Shown here piece by piece: positions 43,547 to 51,586 of a stretch of 64,000 bases of DNA (position 1 is the stretch's first letter; each line of letters starts with the position of its first letter). The position numbers and the translations under genes are program-made. The notes beneath the pieces were generated by a model. That model did not search any database. It had not been told where the DNA came from and saw only the letters and a program-made list of their open reading frames with translations. The DNA comes from Moorella glycerini (GTDB lineage: Bacteria; Bacillota; DSM-521; Neomoorellales; Neomoorellaceae): NCBI RefSeq assembly GCF_009735625.1, contig NZ_CP046244.1:248001-312000 (forward strand), written 5' to 3'.

Positions 43547-44443
43547 TTGCTCGATACCCAGTTACTCGTTTTCAAGGCTGTAGCCGAACAAAAGAGTTTT
43601 TCCCGGGCCGCCCGGGTATTGCACCTGACCCAGCCCGCCATCAGCCTGCACATCCAGTCCCTGGAAGAATATTTTGGTACCCGCCTCCTGGACCGCAACA
43701 ACCGCCAGGTTACCCTCACCGAGGCAGGCCGGGTCCTCTATAATTACGCCCTGGAACTGAGCAAACTATATGACGAAGCCAAAAAAGCCCTGGCCGAGGT
43801 CAGCGGGAAAGTGAAAGGACACCTGGTTGTGGGAGCTACCCTCACCATTGGTGAGTATTTTTTACCTCATATTACCGGACAATTTAAACAGCAATACCCC
43901 GAGGTAGAAATAACCTTACAAATTGCCAATACCCAGGAAATCATGCGCCGGGTTTTAGCTGGTGAACTGGATTTAAGCGTCATTGAAGGCCAGGTTGAGC
44001 ACCCCAACTTAATCCAGGAAGATCTCTTCCAGGACGAACTGGTGCTCATCGTTCCCCCGGGACACCCCTGGGGTAGCCGCGGGGAAATCCAGCCAGGAGA
44101 ATTGAAGGAGGAACCCCTTATCCTGCGGGAAGAGGGATCCGGCACCAGGCAGGTAGTCGAAGCAGGTTTAAGGCAAGCGGGATTAGAACCCTCTAGCCTT
44201 AAAGTAATAATGGAATTGGGCAGTACCCAGGCCATTAAAGAAGCTGTGGAAGCCGGGCTGGGGATAGCCATTATCTCCCGGCTGGCAATAAAAAAAGAGA
44301 GCAGGCATAACCTGCTCCGGGAAGTAAGATTACAGGGGGCTGATTTCCGGCGTACCTTCCATGTCGCCTATCACCGTCATAAATTTCGCAGCGCCGCAGC
44401 TGAGGCCTTCCTTGAGCTTTTGCGCTCCAGCCGTCCTTTTTAA
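43547..44443 (+). CDS. LysR-family regulator (CysL-like)
   Basis: 298 residues. N-terminal winged HTH: LLVFKAVAEQKSFSRAARVL, HLTQPAISLHIQSLEEYFG; C-terminal two-lobe effector domain with VVGATLTIGEYFLPHI and EEPLILREEGSGTRQVVEAG. The RefGTRQ motif is typical of CysL/CysB-like regulators of sulfur metabolism. TTG start with GGTGAT ahead of it. It converges on the YeiH exporter gene (4-base overlap), a common LysR-YeiH pairing, and diverges from the YkvI gene. Confidence 0.88.
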   Translation: MLDTQLLVFKAVAEQKSFSRAARVLHLTQPAISLHIQSLEEYFGTRLLDRNNRQVTLTEAGRVLYNYALELSKLYDEAKKALAEVSGKVKGHLVVGATLTIGEYFLPHITGQFKQQYPEVEITLQIANTQEIMRRVLAGELDLSVIEGQVEHPNLIQEDLFQDELVLIVPPGHPWGSRGEIQPGELKEEPLILREEGSGTRQVVEAGLRQAGLEPSSLKVIMELGSTQAIKEAVEAGLGIAIISRLAIKKESRHNLLREVRLQGADFRRTFHVAYHRHKFRSAAAEAFLELLRSSRPF

Positions 44444-45465
44444 CTTATCAAGCTGGCAATAACCAGGAAAAGAGTTAAACTAAGTACAACTGAACCCACC
44501 AGGCCGGTTACCAGGCCCCTGGTGCCAACCCTTTTAATCATCTCCAGGCTGACGTTGAGACCCAGGCCGGCCATGGCCATGGTAAGGAGAAAAACGCCGC
44601 CCTGGATCAGGGTCGCTGTCAGGGAAACCGGCAGAATGGCCATGGTATTGAGTCCACTCAAGGCCAGGAAACCAAAAATAAACCATGGTACCTGTAGCTG
44701 GCGCCAGTTCCAACCGGCGCCTGTTTTATTCCGGGGAGCAAAAATTATACCCAGCAATAGAGCTACCGGCACCAGGAGGGCCACTCGTCCTAGCTTTACC
44801 AGGATAGCAATATCCGTACTGGCGCTGCCGCCGGCCTGGGCTGCCGCAATGACGTGGGCCAGTTCATGGAGACTGCTACCAGAAAATAAACCGTACTGAT
44901 AAGGGGTTAAATTAATTACCGGATAGAGAAGAGTATAAATTATCGTAAACAGTGTACCAAGCAAGGCGATAATAGCCACCGCCACGGCAGTTTCATCATC
45001 CCGGGACCTGACTACCGGGGCAACGGCAGCAATGGCTGCCGCCCCACAAATACCGGTCCCGGCAGCTATGAGGGTGGCTAATTTTTTATTGAGCCCCACC
45101 TTCTGCCCCAGGAAAGTAATAACGACCATAGCCAGGAAAATGGCAAGGGCATCAAGGATAATCACCCTGGGACCGGCAGCAATAATTTTAGGTATATCCA
45201 GGCGCAGTCCCATGAGGATAATACCGTAACGGAGAATTTTTTTGCTGGCGTAATTTATACCCACCTCGGCCGTTGCCGGGACGGCCATCAAAGAACGCCA
45301 GGCAATACCTAAAAGAATGGCCAGCACCATGCTGCCCATGATGTTTAAAATGGGCAGGGTGGCCAGTTGCCTGGCTACCAGGGCCAGCATTATAGTCAGG
45401 CCCACCCCCTGGATAAGCCCCAGGCCCTGACTGCCTTCTGTGGCTGCAAGGCTTTTGGTAGACAT
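44440..45465 (-). CDS. YeiH-family putative sulfate exporter
   Basis: 341 residues, about ten helices. Family marks: ILRYGIILMGLRLDIPKI, AAGTGICGAAAIAAVAPVV, and GSSLHELAHVIAAAQAGG. Members are UPF0324/YeiH proteins, often beside a CysL-like LysR gene as here, and are linked to sulfate or taurine-derived sulfur handling. ATG 45465 is chosen because GGGGAGG lies 7 bases upstream; the upstream frame adds 29 atypical residues. Confidence 0.85.
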   Translation of the reverse strand: MSTKSLAATEGSQGLGLIQGVGLTIMLALVARQLATLPILNIMGSMVLAILLGIAWRSLMAVPATAEVGINYASKKILRYGIILMGLRLDIPKIIAAGPRVIILDALAIFLAMVVITFLGQKVGLNKKLATLIAAGTGICGAAAIAAVAPVVRSRDDETAVAVAIIALLGTLFTIIYTLLYPVINLTPYQYGLFSGSSLHELAHVIAAAQAGGSASTDIAILVKLGRVALLVPVALLLGIIFAPRNKTGAGWNWRQLQVPWFIFGFLALSGLNTMAILPVSLTATLIQGGVFLLTMAMAGLGLNVSLEMIKRVGTRGLVTGLVGSVVLSLTLFLVIASLIS

Positions 45466-45603
45466 GCTCTTCCTCCCCTTCTGGTCAATTTTAAATCCAG
45501 GATAGCATGGGGGAGGGTATGGTGTAAAATACATAAAACTTATCACGGTCATTAGCCGGCTTTAATATTAACCTTTTACCCCGGTATTTTTTTGATGAAA
45601 AGG

Positions 45604-45632
45604 TTGACAGGAATGGGCACAATATATATAAT
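45604..45632 (+). promoter_or_regulatory. Perfect SigA promoter for the rubrerythrin-like gene
   Basis: TTGACA at 45604-45609, exactly 17 bp, TATAAT at 45627-45632: both boxes match consensus in full, so strong expression is expected. Confidence 0.9.
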
Positions 45633-45686
45633 GAAACCGTAAACATTAACAGTAACCATTACTATTATTGGAGGAGGAAGTTGGCA

Positions 45687-46109
45687 ATGGCAGAACTGGT
45701 CAATGACGTCAAACTGGGTGTAACCAGGGGCACGGTAGTCGAGGATGCCGTCGAGGCTAATTTCAAAGGGGAAACCATGGAGGTTGGCCTGTATCTCGCC
45801 ATGGCCCGCCAGGCCCTGCGGGAAGGTTACCCCGAGGTGGCCCTGACCCTGGAGAAAATCGCCTGGGAAGAAGCCGAGCACGCCGCCCACTTTGCCGAAC
45901 TGAACGGCAAAATTAGCGCCAGCACCAAGGAAAACCTGGAAAAGATGCTGGCCGGCGAGCTGGGGGCCAACAAAGGTAAACGCGAGGCTGCTGTCAAGGC
46001 CAAGGAAAACAACATCGACCATGCCCATGACTTCTTTGACGAGTCCTCCCGGGACGAAGGCCGCCACGCCCGGGCCCTGGAAGGCCTGCTTAACCGCTAC
46101 TTCAAGTAA
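45687..46109 (+). CDS. Rubrerythrin-type ferritin-like protein without rubredoxin domain
   Basis: 140 residues. Four-helix bundle with diiron motifs EEAEHAAHF and [11 protein letters not shown] (both ExxH-like) plus Glu in [13 protein letters not shown]. It lacks the C-terminal rubredoxin CxxC module of classic rubrerythrin, so it belongs to the short peroxidase-like form in anaerobes. Probable role: peroxide removal. ATG 45687 with GGAGGAGG 9 bases upstream. Own promoter and terminator, so monocistronic. Confidence 0.9.
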   Translation: MAELVNDVKLGVTRGTVVEDAVEANFKGETMEVGLYLAMARQALREGYPEVALTLEKIAWEEAEHAAHFAELNGKISASTKENLEKMLAGELGANKGKREAAVKAKENNIDHAHDFFDESSRDEGRHARALEGLLNRYFK

Positions 46110-46168
46110 AATCCCCTTAAACTATCATGCCAGCAGGCTTATATCCTATAAACGGCGTACACACTTGC

Positions 46169-46196
46169 AGCCGGGGAATGCTACCCCGGCTTTTTT
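46169..46196 (+). terminator. Intrinsic terminator of the rubrerythrin-like gene
   Basis: AGCCGGGG, 6-7 base loop, CCCCGGCT, then TTTTT. Confidence 0.9.
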
Positions 46197-46220
46197 GCCT
46201 GGATTGGCAGTCCGGTGCTT

Positions 46221-47315
46221 TCAGGAAGACCCGGCGGGAGGAAAACGTATGATGGCAATAAGATAGAGAATCGCTGGTATAATTAGTAAGAAAGCAAAGC
46301 CCAGGGGTTGGAGAAAGAAAAAAAAGCTTTTCACTTCCAGGTTGCTCCCTGGATACCGGGCCAGGAAATAGACCACTGGCAACTGGTAAAAGGCCAGCAG
46401 GCGATAAGCTTTTAAATTGCACAGGCGCCCGGCCAGGTAAGCGCTGGCCCAGAGGAGGGCCGCGACCGTAGGAAACACCAGGATAATCCACAGGGAGATA
46501 AAAACCAGGCTAATGCGTTCAATAAAGGTACCGGCAAACTCGGCCAGCTGGGTAACGCTTAAACCCGGAATTAAAGAATGCTTCAGGAGCTCTATTCCCA
46601 ATACTCCCTGGCAGGTAGTCAGGACAGTGATTACGACGACCATTACCACCAGATAACCCCGGCTGGCAGCCTGCCAGGCTTCCCACGGCTGCTGCAAAAA
46701 GGGAACCAGGATTAAAAACAGGCTCATTTCTTCGGCATTGCTAATACGCCAGAAGGCCAGGCGCAGGACCGGCCAGGGCCCCCTGGGTAAGATCGGTAAG
46801 AAATTATCAAAGCGCAAATGGGGCAGGACCAGTAAAAAAAGCATCATAATCAGGGGTAAAGTAACAATGATAATAATAATCGAGGCCCGGGCTAGAGGTT
46901 CCAGCCCCCGGCTGGCCAGGTAGGCCGCCACAATAAGTAAAGATAAAAGGATTACTTCGGCCGGCGTGCGCGCCAGCAGGGAATTTTTGATTACATCAGT
47001 AGTAACCCGCGTAACGTGGGCCGTCAAAGCGAGCCAGTAAAAAAGTAAACCTGAACTCAGGGGCCAGGCCAGCCAGCGGCCGACAATTTGCCGGCTGAAG
47101 CCGTAAAAATCCTGCCGGGGGAACTTCATGGCCAGGCGGGTAAGAATGTAGATTGCTCCCAGGCTGAAAAAAGTCTCCAGGGGTGAAACCAGCCACATGT
47201 CCACCCCCACCTGATCGGCTATATCCCTGGCGCCGATTAAGGTCCCAACTTCGATCATGGCGGCTACAGTTAAAAAGAAGGCTTCACTGGTACCGATTCT
47301 TTCTTGTGGTAGCAT
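46221..47315 (-). CDS. gerAB: Spore germination permease, GerAB type
   Basis: 364 residues, ten predicted helices of the amino-acid-polyamine transporter fold. GTSEAFFLTVAAMIEVGTL opens it; TCQGVLGIELLKHSLIPGLS and WIILVFPTVAALLWASAYLA lie in the C-terminal half. It is the nutrient-binding B subunit of a GerA receptor. Its ATG follows the gerAC stop directly (TAAATG). Last gene of gerAA-gerAC-gerAB; the order with C before B is found in several clostridia. Confidence 0.9.
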   Translation of the reverse strand: MLPQERIGTSEAFFLTVAAMIEVGTLIGARDIADQVGVDMWLVSPLETFFSLGAIYILTRLAMKFPRQDFYGFSRQIVGRWLAWPLSSGLLFYWLALTAHVTRVTTDVIKNSLLARTPAEVILLSLLIVAAYLASRGLEPLARASIIIIIVTLPLIMMLFLLVLPHLRFDNFLPILPRGPWPVLRLAFWRISNAEEMSLFLILVPFLQQPWEAWQAASRGYLVVMVVVITVLTTCQGVLGIELLKHSLIPGLSVTQLAEFAGTFIERISLVFISLWIILVFPTVAALLWASAYLAGRLCNLKAYRLLAFYQLPVVYFLARYPGSNLEVKSFFFFLQPLGFAFLLIIPAILYLIAIIRFPPAGSS

Positions 47316-48503
47316 TTAGCTCACCATACCTGTACGCCTGATGTTTACCTTTACCTGTACCGTAACCGGCAGGCTGGCATATATTTGCCGCCACTGCCCT
47401 TTCATTGCTTCCCACTGGCGCGGCCTAACTTTTTCCACCTTGCGGCCAAAGCCCAGCACATCAGCCTGGTACTGTTGCTGTAACTTGCCCAGTACCTGCC
47501 TGATACGCTCTTCCATTAATCTGGCCGCCCTGTTTTCCACTTGCTGCAGGTCGGCAGCCGCCAACAACTTGGGATTGCCCATTTTTTCGGCTATTTTGCC
47601 TTCAACCTTTATTTTTATAGTAAAACTTAATTTATCTTCTTCCATTAGAGGCTTTACTTCCGCCTGGAGCTTACCAAATTCTACACTTAAAGTTTGCTGT
47701 AACTCTGGTACCGGTACTACCAGGATGTCGCAACCTTTAGTTTCCCCGGTGATCCAGAGGGCGGCCTGGGTTTCTGCGGGAGTAAGCCACCCCGCCAGCC
47801 GGCCTTCACGAATTACACCCGCCCCGCTAACTTCTAATTCTTGCCGGGGCCCCATCTTAACCCTGGCCAGTAAAATATCCCGGCCGGCGTCCAGGGCGGC
47901 CAGCACTTCAGCTAGAGAATGCTTGACGAAGCGGGAAGTCTTTATGACTTGCTGCGCCTGTTCGTGTAAAAACAGGCTGACACTCCGGGCAAATTTAGGC
48001 CGGGCTTCCATTATACCCCCGGCAGGCCCCTCGGCCAGAAGAACCTCAATAGCCAGATAGCTTTCCCGGTTGCGGGCCCACCAATCTAACACCGACTGTA
48101 AATCACCCCGGCGGGCCAGTTCTTCGCCCATGAGCAGTATTTTTTGGTGGCCAAAGAAAAGGGTCCGTTCCGAACGGGTAGCTGCCTTATTTATGGCCTC
48201 GGCAAAGGTAGTCCCCGTCAAAGTTAAACGCCAGGTTGGCATGGTATTCTCGTCTTGCCCTTCGCCACCGCCACCGCCACCACCGCCCCCACCCCTGGTT
48301 ACCATGCGGCGCAGGACCGGCATTTCCAGGGTAATTTTCCATAGTTCTGTCACCGCCAAATCACCACCGGCAGCAGTCAGGTCAACTGCTGCTCCCAGCA
48401 CCAGGGCCCGGCGCTCCAGGTCTTTATTATCCCAGCAACCAGCGGTAATTATTGTTAACAATAATAGAAATAGACCGGCCCGGTACAGGCTCCCCCGGTT
48501 CAT
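47316..48503 (-). CDS. gerAC: Spore germination lipoprotein, GerAC type
   Basis: 395 residues. Lipobox TAGC follows a short signal helix (LFLLLLTIITAGCWD), so Cys22 or so should be lipidated. The GerAC domains follow: LERRALVLGAAVDL, FGHQKILLMGEELARRG, and a C-terminal region with VEGKIAEKMGNPKLLAA. A run of ten Gly around residues 74-84, encoded by GGN repeats, interrupts the first domain and is unusual. ATG overlaps the gerAA stop (ATGA). Confidence 0.9.
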   Translation of the reverse strand: MNRGSLYRAGLFLLLLTIITAGCWDNKDLERRALVLGAAVDLTAAGGDLAVTELWKITLEMPVLRRMVTRGGGGGGGGGGEGQDENTMPTWRLTLTGTTFAEAINKAATRSERTLFFGHQKILLMGEELARRGDLQSVLDWWARNRESYLAIEVLLAEGPAGGIMEARPKFARSVSLFLHEQAQQVIKTSRFVKHSLAEVLAALDAGRDILLARVKMGPRQELEVSGAGVIREGRLAGWLTPAETQAALWITGETKGCDILVVPVPELQQTLSVEFGKLQAEVKPLMEEDKLSFTIKIKVEGKIAEKMGNPKLLAAADLQQVENRAARLMEERIRQVLGKLQQQYQADVLGFGRKVEKVRPRQWEAMKGQWRQIYASLPVTVQVKVNIRRTGMVS

Positions 48504-50074
48504 GTCTTTTTCTTCCCCCTACCCATACGCCTGGCTTCCAGGGGCCTGAGATAAGCGGGGCGCAGGCGCTCCCTGAAAAGGGCGGCCCGGTAAATACTAT
48601 CTTTAAGATCCGCGGCTGTCCAGGGTGCCCAGGGCTTAAGATAAGGTACACCGAAGCTTTTTAAAGAAACCATGTGGGTAAGGATTAACATTAACCCTAA
48701 AATAACGCCATAGAGGCCCAAAACAGCCGCCATGATCATTAAAAAGAAACGCAAGATCCGTAAGGAGATGGCGGCATCATAACTGGGAAGGACAAATCCG
48801 GCTATAGCTGTCAGTGCCACAACAATTACCATGGCCGAGCTGACAATACCTGCCTGGACAGCCGCTTGCCCCAAAATAAGCGCCCCCACCACCCCCAGGG
48901 TTTCCCCCAGAGGACCTGGCAGGCGGATACCCGCTTCCCGCAACAGCTCCAGGACACTTTCCATGATAAAGGCTTCGATAATAGTTGGAAAAGGGAGGCC
49001 TTCGCGCCCGGCGCCGATGGAAATGGCCAGGGAGGTAGGGATCATTTCCGGTGTAAAGGAAACCATGGCAATGTAGAAGCATGGTAACAGCAGGGCCAGG
49101 AAAGAGCCGGCAAAACGCAAGGTGCGAATCAGGACGGCAATAAACCAGCGGTGGTAGTGGTCTTCCGGGCTGTGCATTAAGGAATTGAAAGTCGCAGGTA
49201 CAATTAAGGCAAAAGGCGTATTATCGGTCAGAATAACTACCCGCCCTTCCAGGAGGGCGGCGGCAGCTTCATCGGGCCTTTCGGTATTTTGCACCTGGGC
49301 AAAGGGCGAATACCATTTATCCTCGATAAACTGCTCGATATAGCCGCTTTCCAGGATACCATCGATATCGATTTTGTTGAGGCGTTGCTCCACTTCAGTG
49401 ATCAACCCGGGGTTAGCTACGCCATCAATGTACATTAAGGCAACTGTCGTCTGGCTGCGCCGGCCTAAAAAATAAGTCTTTAATTTAAGCTGGGGGTCCC
49501 GCAGGCGGCGCCGCAAGAGGGCCGTATTGGTCCGCAGGCAATCAGAAAAGCCCTCCCGGGAACCCCTGATTAAGGCTTCGGTAGGCGGCTCTTCCACCCC
49601 CCGGTGTTCCCACCCACAAACCTCAATAGCCAGGGCCCGGTTGACACCATCAAGTAAAAATAAGGCAAAGCCGCTCAGGATACAGCGGGCCGCTTCCCGG
49701 AAATCAATTATTTCCCGGACATTTGCTACAGTTAAAAGGGAGTCCCTGACCTGGCGGTAGAGTTCATAAAGTGCCCCCGTCAATATCGGCATCGCCTGGG
49801 GCGCTTCCAGGAGGATTGATTTCATAATCTGGTCATTGACTATATCATTGGCTACCAGCCCGTCGACATAAACAACAGCCGCCTGATGCCCCATAGCCCC
49901 GCCAATTTTCATCTGCCTGAAGACAACATCCTGGCAATCGGTAAAAATGGCTCGTAAAGTTTCTAGATTAACCGCCAGACTAAATTGCAACGGCAATGCT
50001 GCCGCTTGCCCTTCATCGACCAGGGGAACGGCCTTTTTCCTGTGTCCCAGGTAACGCCAGGATTTATTAGCCAT
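48500..50074 (-). CDS. gerAA: Spore germination protein, GerAA type
   Basis: 524 residues. A soluble N-terminal half of two subdomains (QVRDSLLTVANVREIIDF, TTVALMYIDGVANPGLITEV) and a membrane half with five helices (RFAGSFLALLLPCFYIAM, LVVALTAIAGFVLPSYDAA region). Acts with B and C in the inner spore membrane as nutrient-gated channel. AAAGGAG precedes the ATG. First gene of the operon; a forespore (SigG) promoter is expected but I could not identify one. Confidence 0.92.
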   Translation of the reverse strand: MANKSWRYLGHRKKAVPLVDEGQAAALPLQFSLAVNLETLRAIFTDCQDVVFRQMKIGGAMGHQAAVVYVDGLVANDIVNDQIMKSILLEAPQAMPILTGALYELYRQVRDSLLTVANVREIIDFREAARCILSGFALFLLDGVNRALAIEVCGWEHRGVEEPPTEALIRGSREGFSDCLRTNTALLRRRLRDPQLKLKTYFLGRRSQTTVALMYIDGVANPGLITEVEQRLNKIDIDGILESGYIEQFIEDKWYSPFAQVQNTERPDEAAAALLEGRVVILTDNTPFALIVPATFNSLMHSPEDHYHRWFIAVLIRTLRFAGSFLALLLPCFYIAMVSFTPEMIPTSLAISIGAGREGLPFPTIIEAFIMESVLELLREAGIRLPGPLGETLGVVGALILGQAAVQAGIVSSAMVIVVALTAIAGFVLPSYDAAISLRILRFFLMIMAAVLGLYGVILGLMLILTHMVSLKSFGVPYLKPWAPWTAADLKDSIYRAALFRERLRPAYLRPLEARRMGRGKKKT

Positions 50075-50172
50075 CAGGATTTCTTCTCCTTTAAATGCTA
50101 TCTTTATCTTGCCTGGAAAAACAGTAAAATATAACCTGGAAAGTCAGCGGTACCTGGTTTAGAAAAGCTGCA

Positions 50173-50201
50173 TTGACTTTACCCGGTTTTTGGGTTATAA
50201 T
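50173..50201 (+). promoter_or_regulatory. SigA-type promoter for tRNA-Pro
   Basis: TTGACT at 50173-50178, 17 bp, TATAAT at 50196-50201, 12 bases before the tRNA. Confidence 0.8.
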
Positions 50202-50213
50202 GAGTCTTGCTGC

Positions 50214-50292
50214 CGGGATGTAGCTCAGCTTGGCTTAGAGCGCACGGTTCGGGACCGTGAGGTCGCTGGTTCGAATCCAGTCATCCCGACCA
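50214..50292 (+). tRNA. tRNA-Pro (anticodon CGG)
   Basis: Acceptor CGGGATG/CATCCCG, discriminator A, encoded CCA. Anticodon stem CACGG/CCGTG encloses TTCGGGA, giving CGG. T-loop GTTCGAATC is normal. Confidence 0.96.
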
Positions 50293-50307
50293 TTGTTTTC
50301 GAAAGAT

Positions 50308-50341
50308 AAAAGGCCTATCTCAGGTAGAGATGGGCCTTTTT
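50308..50341 (+). terminator. Intrinsic terminator of tRNA-Pro
   Basis: AAAGGCCTATCTC pairs with GAGATGGGCCTTT (one mismatch), followed by TT. Confidence 0.85.
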
Positions 50342-50411
50342 GATTTAGGTCATCACCATTTGTGGCGGCCAACATAAGATATATTGAAACCAGTCAAGGA
50401 GGGGAAGTTAC

Positions 50412-50492
50412 ATGGGCGGCCTAACCCTAGACAGACGTTTTGCTTTCATCCTTTTCCTGATCCTCATCTTGCTGTTCTTCGGTGACAATTAA
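50412..50492 (+). CDS. 26-residue membrane miniprotein (YjcZ-like)
   Basis: MGGLTLDRRFAFILFLILIL continues for six residues and ends in FFGDN. GGAGGGG lies about 8 bases before the ATG, and a clean terminator follows. The short MGG start plus one hydrophobic helix recalls YjcZ-family sporulation miniproteins of Firmicutes, though the usual Gly/Tyr-rich and Cys end is missing. Confidence 0.6.
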   Translation: MGGLTLDRRFAFILFLILILLFFGDN

Positions 50493-50515
50493 AAGAAATA
50501 GTCAAGTTTAATCCG

Positions 50516-50541
50516 GGGCCAGGTCAACCTGGCCCTTTTTT
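50516..50541 (+). terminator. Intrinsic terminator of the miniprotein gene
   Basis: GGGCCAGG-tcaa-CCTGGCCC followed by TTTTTT. It touches the converging trmL stop. Confidence 0.9.
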
Positions 50542-51004
50542 ATACCAGCCCGGGGAAAGCAAGCTGGCGCAGGGCTTCGTAAAGGACCAGGGCGACGGTA
50601 TTAGCTAGATTTAGCGAACGAAGCCCCGGGCGCATGGGGATGCGCAATACCCTCTCCCCTGCCGGCTCCAGGATGGAGGCAGGCAGGCCGCGGGTTTCAG
50701 GGCCAAAGACGAGAAAGTCTCCCGGACGATAATTGACATCCGTATAATGGTGATGGCCCTTAGTCGAAAGGTAGTAACAGGTGGCATGGGGGTAGGTTTC
50801 CAGGAAAGACTGCCAGTTGTTATGTTCATGGATCGTTACTTCCTCCCAGTAATCCAGGCCGGCCCGCTTGAGGTGCTTTTCATCCAGGCTAAAACCCAGG
50901 GGATGAATTAAATGCAAGACCGTCCCCGTAGCCGCGCAGGTACGGGCAATATTACCGGTATTCTGGGGGATCTCCGGCTGGTAGAGGACAACGTGCAGTG
51001 ACAA
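50540..51004 (-). CDS. trmL: tRNA (cytidine/uridine-34-2'-O)-methyltransferase
   Basis: About 154 residues, SPOUT family. LYQPEIPQNTGNIARTC at the start, LVFGPETRGLPASIL and IPMRPGLRSLNLANTVALVLYEALRQ forming the trefoil-knot SAM site. It modifies the wobble base of Leu tRNAs, two of which are in this window. TTG 51004 matches the family N-terminus, with AAAGGAG about 12 bases upstream; the longer frame runs into the tandem repeat and is unlikely. Confidence 0.92.
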   Translation of the reverse strand: MSLHVVLYQPEIPQNTGNIARTCAATGTVLHLIHPLGFSLDEKHLKRAGLDYWEEVTIHEHNNWQSFLETYPHATCYYLSTKGHHHYTDVNYRPGDFLVFGPETRGLPASILEPAGERVLRIPMRPGLRSLNLANTVALVLYEALRQLAFPGLV

Positions 51005-51020
51005 GGCAATTTCTTGCTCC

Positions 51021-51094
51021 TTTGAAAATGATCTTTTATCGCAAGCCTTCCCTCTCATTTGAAAATGATCTTTTATCGCAAGCCTTCCCTCTCA
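51021..51094. repeat. Tandem 37-bp duplication upstream of trmL
   Basis: Two exact, adjacent copies of a 37-bp unit that begins TTTGAAAATGATC and ends CCCTCTCA, at 51021-51057 and 51058-51094. TCATTTTCA directly after the second copy is the inverted complement of TGAAAATGA in the unit, so an extra hairpin is possible. The duplication includes the trmL ribosome-site neighbourhood. Confidence 0.95.
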
Positions 51095-51145
51095 TTTTCA
51101 TGCTTCACCGGCGGTATCTAGCCCGCGTTGAAGGGTTCTTCCAGA

Positions 51146-51427
51146 CTAAAGTAACTCCGTATGATAATCCACCAGTTCGATCTCACCTTCAGCCTCCAAA
51201 AAGCCCATGACCGCGGCCAGGACCTGGTCGGCATGGCTGCCGGCGGTGCTGACGCAAGCAATGCCCACCTCGGCCTCCTGGTGGCTGTCGTGGCGCCCTA
51301 CTTCGGCGGCGGCGACGTTAAAGCGGTTGTGCAACCGCGCCAGGACACTCTTCAGCACCCGCCGCTTATCCTTCAGGCTCCTTGCCCCGGCAATACGCAG
51401 GGTTGCTGTACTTACCCCTATTACCAT
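51146..51427 (-). CDS. DUF503 family protein (YlxP-like)
   Basis: 93 residues. STATLRIAGARSLKDKRRVL, ARLHNRFNVAAAEVG and VMGFLEAEGEIELVDYHTE match DUF503, a small alpha-beta protein widespread in Firmicutes, often next to rbfA. Here it follows the aconitase promoter region on the opposite strand instead. Function unknown. GGGGAGGAAC precedes the ATG. Confidence 0.85.
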   Translation of the reverse strand: MVIGVSTATLRIAGARSLKDKRRVLKSVLARLHNRFNVAAAEVGRHDSHQEAEVGIACVSTAGSHADQVLAAVMGFLEAEGEIELVDYHTELL

Positions 51428-51586
51428 TCCCCTAGTTCCTCCCCATGAATTAGCTCATTTCTGCCAGGGTTATTTTTATGTTCCCTCCTACCGGTAACGG
51501 GTTCACATTTCGGCCCACTTTTGTTATATTTATTATATCTGACCTCTCACTTCCCACTTCATATTTATGGAGAGGAGGAAACTATC

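Noticed and set aside
51021-51094. Start of a CRISPR array
   Set aside because: Two adjacent copies without spacer; it is a tandem duplication.
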